Shown here: positions 55,433 to 64,000 of the stretch, piece after piece
Layout: each line of letters starts with the position of its first letter
How positions within the stretch are numbered: position 1 is the stretch's first letter
From: Glossina fuscipes
Lineage: Eukaryota > Arthropoda > Insecta > Diptera > Glossinidae
Assembly (NCBI RefSeq): GCF_014805625.2
Contig: NW_024003346.1
Location: forward strand, 27,944 to 91,943
DNA: 64,000 bases
Direction of reading: 5' to 3'
The notes under the pieces: model-generated
What the model saw: only the letters and a program-made list of their open reading frames with translations
The model's database searches: none
What the model was told of the DNA's origin: nothing
Position numbers and translations under genes: made by a program

Positions 55433-55442
55433 NNNNNNNNNN
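55433..55442. other. Assembly gap (10 N)
   Basis: Ten unknown bases inside the LTR element. The preceding sequence has two imperfect repeats of an AACAACATCACAACAGCATCCCC type, so the gap may hide a collapsed repeat and the internal length is uncertain. Confidence 0.95.
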
Positions 55443-56135
55443 TGGATTAGCCATACCATCCCCCGAACTACTTTTCATCGAGATATATAAGTCTCGGGGA
55501 TTGCACTGACATGGCAGGGGCGATCTACCATGCACTCGCTAAATTACTACTTTCTACGTACTATAGCCTATTAACTTTCTATGTAGTAATTAGCTTCATG
55601 AGTGAAGAGTTCATCTTCCAACGAACCTCTCCACCATCTCTCAGAAACTCGTCGCCGAGTTAGTAGCCCAAAACCTTAAACCCTTCTTAGCCGGCCGAAG
55701 CCGTTGTCCGAGGATCACCACTTGGAGGTGAGGGTTTCGGCCATCTATGCTCCCCATTAAAGCACAGTTTATCTCCCTGGCTACAACAACAGCAAAATCA
55801 CCAACTGCTTCGAGCAGAACCTAACCATATCACCAACCGTACAATACCCATCACAGCCACAACGAACTGCGCTCACGCCAACTGCTACGCGCACATCACA
55901 ATCTCGTCAACAGTCTACCAGCGAGTCAACACAACAATAAGTCACCCACAGCCAAGGGTCAGTCACCCAGATACGCCCATAGCGGCCAGCGGTGGCACGA
56001 CCCGTACTTCCCTGGCCAATGGTCCGGCGATTCAAGGCCGGAAAGCCAAAGGTACTCCAGAGCTGACGTGACTAACGGCCAACGATCCGACACCTCGACG
56101 TCGGAAAGCGGTCCTAAGAGAAAAGCACCCTGCTC

Positions 56136-56375
56136 TGCCCCGGCAATAGGCTTTGCGCTATCACCGACAGCGGCACCCTACTCTGCTCCGGCAACAAGCT
56201 CTGCGCTATCATCGACAACGGCATCCTGCTCCGCTCCGGCAACAGTCTCTACGCTATCATCGACAACGGCACCCTGCTCTGCTCCGGCAACAGGCTATGC
56301 GCTACCATCGACAACAGCACCCTACTCTACGCAAACAACAGGCTCTGCGACCACTCATCGACCTAATGGTCAACA
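56136..56375 (+). repeat. 48-bp coding-like tandem repeat, about five copies
   Basis: The unit starts GCTCCGGCAACA and contains GCGCTATCATCGACAACGGC. Forty-eight bases equal 16 codons, so the frame is kept; the plus frame 56068-56406 reads repeats of PATGYALPSTTAPYSA type. Keeping the frame suggests it was once translated. Confidence 0.85.
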
Positions 56376-56497
56376 TCAGCAGCAGAAACGCGACTGCAGC
56401 AACTAACAACGGCGCCACACCCAAGCCGTCACCGACCGGCCAATACCGGAAAAGCGTAACATCAGCCACTTCTCTTTCCCCCGAAGAACGGAGGACC

Positions 56498-56917
56498 TGT
56501 GAGGACCCAAAGTCGTCCCTCGTTTTGGCCTCACGTGTTCTCCGTTTCTGGCTGGGGAGAGAGGAGTGTTAGAAAGTAAGATAGCATAAGATGGGATAGG
56601 CATAGCGTAAGAATAGGATAGATATAGGATAAGAATAGATTAAGATAAGATAGGAGTAGACTAACCTAGAGAATGGAATAGATTAAGATAGAATAAGAAT
56701 AGAGTAGTCGAGTTAGTGGAGGAATACATTAGTTAAGTCTCTCGCGTTTGGGACTCCGAAGTAGACGGTTGCGCTTTAGCCACCGAACAAGCAAGTAAAG
56801 TAAAGTTTATGAAATAAAGAGTCCCTGCAAAAATATAAGTTTCTTGTGTTTTTTTCCCAATTCCCTGGGCCGCTGAGCTGCCCCAGCTTTGAGGAAAAGG
56901 ACAGAAACGTCCTCACA
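56498..56917 (+). repeat. 3' LTR
   Basis: TGTGAGGACCC to GTCCTCACA, matching the 5' LTR along its length. It is preceded by a purine-rich GAAGAACGGAGGACC that could act as the polypurine tract. ATAC follows at 56918-56921. Confidence 0.92.
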
Positions 56918-57063
56918 ATACACATCTCCACGCTTTACAAATAGTCGCGATTTTAATGAGAAACATCAGAAAATTCTTCTAAGTAGCAAAATGTACGGCA
57001 AAGATCACACGGCTTTTAAAGCTAATTATTGATGAATGTTTAAGGGATTCTGTACCCGCGACT

Positions 57064-57372
57064 ATGGATGAATATCATAAATTGACACTAGTGCAAGATG
57101 TTTTAAGATCTGAGCAAACATTGGTCGATAATTTCTTTATACATCCCGAAACACATTGTACACTAACTAATTTTACAAAACTGAATTCTCTCTCTTCCTC
57201 TCTCTCCGCCCTTAAAAGTGAACTTAGATCTCCCAATTTGTTGAGGGTTCTTGCGAAGAAATTTTCACATCTGAACAGTTGCACTCGGACAGATAATATC
57301 TATGGTCAATACGATTTTGCGAAGGTTTCGAAATTGTTCGGAGAGATCTCTGCTGTCTATCCATCGGTTTAG
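57064..57372 (+). other. 102-codon open frame, unrecognised
   Basis: Begins MDEYHKLTLVQDVLRSEQTL, with a serine/leucine-rich middle. Composition is protein-like and the frame is continuous, but no family was recognised. It lies just right of the LTR element in otherwise gene-free DNA. Confidence 0.3.
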
Positions 57373-57811
57373 AGAAAGCTTATACTAGTGTTACTAGACT
57401 ACTAATCAAGACTCAATCAAAGTGTATCAACGATCGCCTATATTCTAGAAATATGCCACTTTGACAATTCTGTGGCTATCTTCCTTATAAAATATGAGAG
57501 TTATACGTTCCTGCCGTGTAAGGAGTTACTTCCCATGAAAAGCCTTAAATGCGGCTAACTTCTTATTAAAAACTCTTTGTCTGTTTTGATGGGCATAACT
57601 CGGATATATTTAATGCTCTTTTTTTTGGATTGTTGGGTGGAGATGGACTAAGCCAATGGGTTTGTGGCTTATTGCCCGAATTGCTTCATTGGGAGTGTAT
57701 TTGATGGATAAAATTGTCGCATCAACACGAGCTCTCTCTGCATGAAAGTCGGCTTTTACATTTAAAAAAACCGCAGTGGCCAGGTACCCAAACAAGGTGA
57801 CAGTCATTCAC

Positions 57812-59950
57812 TTAAGAGTCATGCAACATCTTATGAATATGAAACACAAGTTGATTCTCTGCATCTCTTTTATTTATTAGAAGTAGAGCTGACTTGCTAT
57901 CAGAAGAAATAACAAACCTTTTGATACCATCAGAAATAGCAACCTTAATAGCATGTCGGATGGCGAGCAACTCAATAAAAGTCGAGGAAAGTTCATCCGC
58001 CACTTTGACTCGATGTAGTATTTTAGATAGATGTTTCACAACCGAGAAGCCATATACATTATGTCTGACGGAATATATTGTAATCGGATTGGCACTTGAA
58101 ATATAGCTCTTGAGCATATTCAAATATCTTTTATTATCATGGTCATTCCATCCAGCACAACCGCTTAATTTTCGGCTAGAACGTCAATGACCATTGATGT
58201 AATTCCAGAAAAGACGTGGGCTGCCGTTACCATATAAGTCTTTCATCGCAATAGCTCTATGTGTCCTTTTCGCCTTTCTAACTGCAGACCTCCATTCTTT
58301 CAGTGTTTTCTCATATTCCATGCAGTTGGCTGGATTGGCATATTTACTCATGTTTTTCCTTGCAGTTTGGTGTTTGCGGAAAAGTGTTGACAGGGAAGAG
58401 TTCCACCAAGGTTTAGGTGAGAAGGCCTCAATGTCAGGAAAGTCTGGTCTAGCAGACCGAATCACAGACCGAAAGGCACTTTCAATTGATGATAAATCGG
58501 AAGGAAGATCAGCTTTAGAAAGGCGGTCCATAAGCAAGTTGCGTGAAATGAAGTTTTCTATTTTCTTGACGGAATTGTTGCAACTGTCGAATAAAATGGG
58601 AGAGTGCTGACTTTTGCCAATGGAAACGTTAGATGTGTCCCAGTGGAAAGATAAAATAGTTGATTTCGAGAAAGTTAGATCCAAGACACTGCTCGCCGTG
58701 CGACCATTCCGGTTACAGTGAAAGGTAGTACTGCCATTATTTAAGACACTGAAACTGCTGGAATTGATGGCATTTACCAGGATCTTGCCTTTGTTGGTCG
58801 AGACTTGATCGCCTTACAAGAAATGTCTTGCATTGAAATCGCCGGCTAGAATCACATTTTGTTCGCCGTCAAGAAAGTTACATAATCTCTGAATCTTATC
58901 ACGAAAGGTTGTACATCGAGACTGGGTGGAAAATAGCATGATGCTATGAAAAGATTCGGTATAAGATTCATGGTTTTGATGATGATAATGTCAACGGCAG
59001 AGTTATAGGGAATACGTCTGAAATTGACACCTTTTTTAACTAATATACTAACACCACCATAGCCATCATTTCGACGGGGCGAGAATTGGCACAGACAGAC
59101 ATTTTCTCTTCAAAATCTTTAATAAGATTATGAGGGATCATCGGACGGATACTTTCTTTAATCGCAGAGATTAATCTTTCAAGTTCTGAGGAACGCAAAT
59201 AGTTATTTGAAATTGAAGACTTGTTCCAGACGGCTTGGGGGGTGAATTGAGAGAAGGTTTGGTGGGTGAACTGATTCGGAACGAACCGATCGTCTTTTGA
59301 CGACAGCATTAAATTTATTTTTGGTTAAAATTTTATTGGCATTTTCATTGTCGTCCTTACATGAAATGGCAGACGCGTTCCTCAATGGAGGGAAGTTGTC
59401 GTCATAAGAGATGTTGTCAAGACATTCGAAGTAATTAGACAAAAACTTCTTTTTACCTCTTTATACGAAAGATGTTTAATTGCCATGATTCTGTTAATGT
59501 TTGATTCAAGTTCCCTGTTCGAGCAAAACTTGTTGACAGTGTTGTGCTCACCTGAACCACAGGACAAACACTTCACTTTCTCACAGTTCATACACTTCGG
59601 AGACTTCCCACAGTTTAGGCATCTGCTCTCCTCAGCTTTACAAAACTTTGAAACGTGATCGTATCTACCGCACTTAAAGTATTGCTTTAAGGTTGATACA
59701 AAGTACTCAACTGGTAAATGACAATAATTGAATTTAATTGATTTAGGGAGGGTTTCCCTTTAAAGCCGATTTTGATGCTGGTTGTGGGAATCCACTCATC
59801 CTTGTTGTTGGGATTCCTTTTTTGAAAACCGACGGTGTACTTGATCTCAATATCGGACACAGCGTTTATAATTATCTCTACACTGTATATACTTGGGATG
59901 TTTCGAATAAAACGGATGAGGCGCACATACCGGTGAATGACCTCGGTATG
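57812..59950 (-). pseudogene. I-type LINE remnant, minus strand, RT region deleted
   Basis: The minus-strand order is ORF1, endonuclease end, linker, RNase H. ORF1 (59926-59382, two frames) has a DEWIPTTSIKIGFKGK block then three cysteine units: CGRYDHVSKFC, CLNCGKSPKC and CLSCGSGEHNTVNKFC. The endonuclease is mostly decayed and ends near 58620 (SQHSPILF). An open linker (58684-58184) gives FSPKPWWNSSLSTLFRKHQT and LFWNYINGH. The next similarity, from about 58123, is an RNase H domain (FIELLAIRHAIKVAI, VISSDSKSALLLI). The whole RT is missing between them, so an internal deletion of about 1.5 kb is inferred. It cannot move on its own. It is not the same copy type as the LINE at 41654. Confidence 0.75.
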
Positions 59951-60564
59951 TACGCCTTTAAATTCTTGTTAGTAAAATCGTTATTTGCGGCAAAGTAGTT
60001 GGCGTTGGTAGCAGAGCTGAAAAGCAGTTTGGCTCTGCCCTGCTCTCTTCTTCTTCCTTCCCTCCTTTTTTTCCTTTAAATTTCTTCCAAAAAATTTGGT
60101 TACTTTATTAACCCCCTTTTCGTTCCTCTCATTTTCCTTTTTTAAATATTTAAATTCACGTTTTTTTTTCTCTTATTTGTTTATTTATTTATTTACTTAT
60201 TTATTTTTTTCACTAACACCGGTAAAACTTATCCAGCTGCCGTTTGCAGAGATGTCATGTTGTATCAAGTGTGAATGAAATGCGAAATATATATTTAATA
60301 CATTTTAATTTTTGTTCAGCATATCTATCAATTAATGCGTGCCAGTTGAGTTCGAAAGGAAAACAGCTATAGAATGTATAGAAATAATGTAACTTATATG
60401 TCCAGATTGTTAAAACTTTTGTTTGTTGGTTATATGCGAGGAAATACAATTTCTTACTTGTATAATTAATCACTTTTATTGTCAGCACTCATTGAAACTG
60501 TGCAATCGAAACATTTTTTCAATTTTTAAGTTACCACGTTCAGTAGGCAGGTGCGCAGTAAGCG
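59951..60564. other. T-rich spacer, no gene
   Basis: Low-complexity T/C-rich stretch (60100-60210), then AT-rich DNA. It may include the 5' untranslated part of the minus-strand LINE. Confidence 0.4.
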
Positions 60565-60846
60565 GTGTCAATTGAGAAATACGAACTTTACATCATGGCA
60601 AAGACACAAATGGATGGCAGTAAATCGGTGGGGGTGAGTTCACATGTAGTGATCGAGGTTCCGTCTGGAGAAGCTGAATCCACACAGCGAGCAGCTGCGA
60701 AAAATAATATTCTTGAAACTGACTGTAATGTGCTAGCTGCAGCCACTCAAGTTGTTGTAAGTATGAAGTTGAATCGGGCTGCTATCAATAGGAATATCCT
60801 TAGTCGGAGTGCTCCAGTTCTCCAGTGTTCTCTGCTAATGAGCTAG
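60565..60846 (+). other. 93-codon open frame, unrecognised
   Basis: The frame includes MAKTQMDGSKSVGVSSHVVI from 60595, and a neighbouring frame continues the same composition (AVPSRKATAVSPVASTAMEI) after 60840. This looks like a broken longer reading frame, possibly a retrotransposon ORF1 start. No domain recognised. Confidence 0.3.
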
Positions 60847-60899
60847 CGGTTCCCAGCCGCAAAGCGACTGCTGTGTCGCCCGTTGCTTCTACAGCGATG

Positions 60900-62285
60900 G
60901 AGATCCTATAGTGGCTCATCAGTATTTGATATTATTAGGACACGTTAAAAAACGTTTATCTTATGGTGAAAATGACGGGGAACATTTTTCCGAAATCAGG
61001 TAAGACAAAGAAGCTAGTATGCAAAAAGTGTAGCTAATGTACGCCTCTTTGCTACCAATCAGGCGAAACTCTATCGCTGCTACGTCTTCTTTCTTACTTT
61101 GTATTCCATAATGAAAGTATTAAGCTGGCACAAGATATGAAAGTTGGGATTTCAATATGGGAATTAGGACAAGCTTTAAATTATTTTTATGAACTATTTT
61201 TAATTACTTCTACAAGAAACGAAAAGAAAGTAGAGCCAACTTAATAACTATTTGCAATGCAGCCAATAACCTATGAGAGGTCGCGTTCGTGTTTATTATT
61301 GAACACTTTCTCAAAGGGCTAAATACTAAATGCAAACCCTTTCAAAGGGAAACAACAAATTTCGTCTCAAATGTGATACTGCACATCGAGTAAGATCAAA
61401 GAAGGTTTGGGAGCAAAATCTAAATTTTATCATTACGCATATGAAATACCTTGCGACGTTTGTAGTAAATCAGCATGCACAGTACTAAGCCAGATTTGCA
61501 CCACTTTAACAGACTCCGTGAGGAAATTTCTCTTTTAACAACAATTCTGTGCTCTTTTTATTCTCAACATATGAAATTTCTTTTTATAAACCTTGTAAAG
61601 GAAGGAACCAGCTAACGGATTTTAGCGAAAAATCAAAATCATTTGGACACTTGCACTTCATTGTTAGCTGGTTTGGCCATATTCGAGATTGTACTGCCAT
61701 CGTGGCACTATAAATTACTTTATTTAAGTAAATAATTATCTTATGAATTGACCACCAAACCAAAAGTATCGGCAAATCGAAAGATTTGTAAGAAAAGTAG
61801 ATTGAAGAAATATATGGAATTGAGAATTCATATATGTCTTTAATCTCTCATGAACTTAATAGGGAAAAATACTAAAGTTGTACGGAAGTTCTTTAGGGTT
61901 GCCGGCTGATAATCGTGAATCGGTGTTCTCTCTCGAAAAACAGAAAGAAAAAAATAAATTTTTTGAAGTGTTTAATTGCATTTTCGAATAGTTGATTAAT
62001 TTCGTGCAATTCCTGAGGGTTTGGTGAGCTTAGTGACTTAAAGCAATTTAATGTCCAATAGCGCAGTTAGAAAAACCAGCTCAAAGTGCAAATTGTTCAC
62101 ACTAATTGAATCGAACTGTTTCTCAAACGTTACAACTTATTGAAAGCGACTCTGTGCTCTCCCCATTCTCCACACTTGGTACTTTTTTTTATAAACCATG
62201 TTGAACAACAAACTTGGAGCAAGTCAAAAATAAAGTGAAAAATTAATCAGAATTTTTCGATTTGCTTAAACTTTAAGAATTACGT
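60900..62285. other. Intergenic DNA with dispersed repeat copies
   Basis: No gene recognised. Contains two copies (61538 and 62137) of a segment of about 60 bp marked by CTGTGCTCTCCCCATTCTC or a variant followed by TTTTTATAAACC; a third copy is at 63357. Confidence 0.5.
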
Positions 62286-62760
62286 TGTAAGGAAGCGCTT
62301 GCTTCCTTACTAATAATAAGTCCGTCCGCCCCAACGTTTACTCGTAGACCTTAACCAGTCAGTCCGATTTGTCCGTGCTCGTCTTTCTACTGATACATGA
62401 GCAGCCTACTCACGCGTACACTGTAGAAAACACATATAACAATGTATATAAAAATGTGTAGGCCATGCCAAAACATACGCATATGTATAAACACCTGGGC
62501 AAAAAAATGTATAAGCATATACGATCAATGCACGAACTGTTTGAACTCTTCTAAAAACGTAGGAAAATGTATAACGCCGTTAGGCCATGCAAAACCGACA
62601 CACAGGGATAGACACACATGCATAAAAATGGATAAACACATACGGTCATGGAGAAAAATATATAAACTGTATAATCAAACTCGACCAGCTAAAATTGTAT
62701 TAAAATGTATAACGCTGTAGAGACGCAAAGTATTCGTAGGTAGAGAAACGCGTAATGTAC
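62286..62760 (+). mobile_element. LTR of family D, plus orientation
   Basis: Begins with TGTAAGGAAGCGCTTGCTTC, the same start as the minus-strand copy at 50205, then TAAGTCCGTCCGC. A region of repeated ATGTATAA-containing units follows at 62440-62720, with two diverged copies of about 130 bp (GTAGGCCATGCCAAAACATA and TTAGGCCATGCAAAACCGAC). The right boundary is not resolved. Confidence 0.6.
62287..62310. repeat. Perfect 10-bp hairpin at the LTR start
   Basis: GTAAGGAAGC - GCTT - GCTTCCTTAC: ten-base arms with a four-base loop, beginning one base inside the LTR end. Confidence 0.9.
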
Positions 62761-63737
62761 ACGTAGGGTAGAACCACAAAAGGAAAAAAACCGTGTCGAA
62801 GAAAAATATTGTAAGCATAGCACTCACAAATCTAACGGTTAACAACTCAGGCGATTTGGCACCTAGATCAGCAATGACAGTGAAACAAGCAGAAGGTTAG
62901 GCAAATGAACAAGTATTACAATAGGATAGACATAAGTTGGCACGTAAGAGTATTAGTACTAAGTCTTTTCATGCAAGTCGTAACTAAGATTGCGACAGCA
63001 GCCAACCTAAGTTAAGCATAGGTATAGTACCTAGTACATAAGTATAATACCTCAACACACAGGACATGTTTGTAATGGAATAAGCGAGCGAGACTTCGAC
63101 TATAACAGAGCATCCCATGACATCGTGTACGGTTAAAGCGATATGAAACAATTTTGCTAATGTTCCCGTTAACCAATGGCAATGTGCTTTGGAAATAAAA
63201 ATTTTAAAATTATAAATTGATTTCATATGATAATAAAAATAATAAGTTAGTAAATGCATTTATTTCGTTTATACGTAAGCAAATCCCAGGGTATTTTTTG
63301 TCTTACGACCTTATTTAATTGGTCCTAGGATGTTTTTTGTTTTAGGATATTTGCATTTATTGAAAGCAACTCTGTGCTCTCTCCATAAACAAAACCGTGT
63401 CTTTTTATATATCTACAGATGGCTATTGTCAGTTTTTGCAAAGGCATTGGTATTGTTTTAACAAAATTATTTTTCGTGTTTAACTTTATTAGACTGAAGT
63501 GTCAGGTGCTTCATAAAGTATGCACTTGTTCGCTTACGAGAAAATAGCGTCTCTGCTTTTGGCAGATCAAGCGGGATGTGATTTGAGAACTAATATTTGG
63601 AGTTACGAAATGTAAAAAATGCAAACAGTATGTAAAATTTGTTTACTTTATGTGATACTGTGAAAATAAGAAAACAACATAAATGCCAGTGGGTTGGAAT
63701 ATGTCCAGACCACTTGTTGATTATTAAGAGTTGCAAT
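62761..63737. other. Non-coding DNA, no gene recognised
   Basis: AT-rich, with the third copy of the CTCTGTGCTCTCTCCATAAA repeat at 63357-63415. Short frames only. Confidence 0.45.
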
Positions 63738-64000
63738 TGAATTTGGTAACATCTGAGAGTAATTAAATGAGCGAGCTCCAAAATTGGTAATATCTGAGAA
63801 AATTCTTAAAAAGTCAGTCTGCATTTGCTTACAATTGAGAATAATTGAAAAAACGAGTTTGAATTTGGTAACATCTGAGAATAATTCAAAGAGCCCGTCC
63901 GAATTTGGTAACATCTGACGGTAATTGAAAAAGCGAGCCTGTATTTGTTAACAATTGAGAATAATTGAAAAAGTTAGTCTGCATACAAATGCAAATAATT
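63738..64000. repeat. 40-bp minisatellite running off the right end
   Basis: At least six tandem copies of a 40-bp unit. Typical copies start GAATTTGGTAACATCTGAGA and end in AATTGAAAAAGCGAGYCT (about 63739, 63778, 63820, 63861, 63901, 63941). Copies alternate between TGGTAACATCTGAG and TGYTAACAATTGAG types, suggesting a higher-order unit. The array is open at the window edge. Confidence 0.9.

Larger units (their letters stand above)
51944..56917 (+). mobile_element. Complete LTR retrotransposon, probably non-autonomous, TSD ATAC
   Basis: Two direct LTRs (444 and 420 bp) enclose 4.1 kb. The 4-bp flanks ATAC (51940-51943 and 56918-56921) are a target-site duplication, so this is one insertion event. 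A primer-binding site follows the left LTR. The interior has short or broken frames, a proline/alanine repeat and a gap, but I see no protease, RT, RNase H or integrase motif. Four-base duplications are typical of Ty3/gypsy insect elements, but the family is open. It lands inside the CHID1 remnant. Orientation is set by the primer-binding site. Confidence 0.85.

Overview
The window is nuclear DNA of a higher fly (Brachycera/Cyclorrhapha; family not determined). It is AT-rich, has many short (56-90 bp) GT-AG introns, carries genes recognisable by their Drosophila relatives, and is full of LTR and I-clade non-LTR retrotransposons. Two 10-N gaps (42776-42785, 55433-55442) mark it as a draft assembly.

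Left part (1-8862): minus-strand LTR retrotransposon DNA. It holds a Gag ORF (172-1353), two related long LTRs (about 2046-3755 and 7325-8862), and between them a region with a 73-bp tandem repeat and an array of nine units resembling an LTR/primer-binding-site junction. The LTRs carry runs of a short palindrome. From 8863 to 12393 I see no gene.

Gene-bearing middle (12394-32688): Slmap (minus, 3 exons), a long intergenic stretch with repeat remnants and a decayed LINE, then a compact trio: Nubpl (plus, 2 exons), Fcf2/DNTTIP2 (minus, 3 exons) and Tif-IA/RRN3 (plus, 8 exons). Fcf2 and Tif-IA are divergent across 477 bp and both serve ribosome production. From memory, the Drosophila counterparts of Slmap, CG3262 (Nubpl) and Tif-IA also lie together in pericentromeric 2L, which would fit the repeat-rich setting.

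Graveyard (33738-41051): a minus-strand series of broken, intron-containing pieces of unrelated host genes: RpA-70, an ABCB8-like transporter, a VIP36-like lectin, an unrecognised piece and ASCC3. It ends at a decayed P-element-type transposase. A further broken host gene, CHID1, lies at 51233-51943 on the plus strand. This co-oriented mosaic is the most unusual feature.

Right part (41344-64000): an I-clade LINE (ORF1 with one nonsense codon, ORF2 cut off after the RT YADD box), minisatellites, a pogo-like transposase tail, LTR fragments of two families, and a complete 4974-bp LTR element without visible pol (51944-56917, TSD ATAC) that interrupts the CHID1 remnant. After it come a second, minus-strand I-type LINE lacking its RT, more LTR-derived repeats, and a 40-bp minisatellite that runs off the right end. 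No rRNA, tRNA or CRISPR was recognised.
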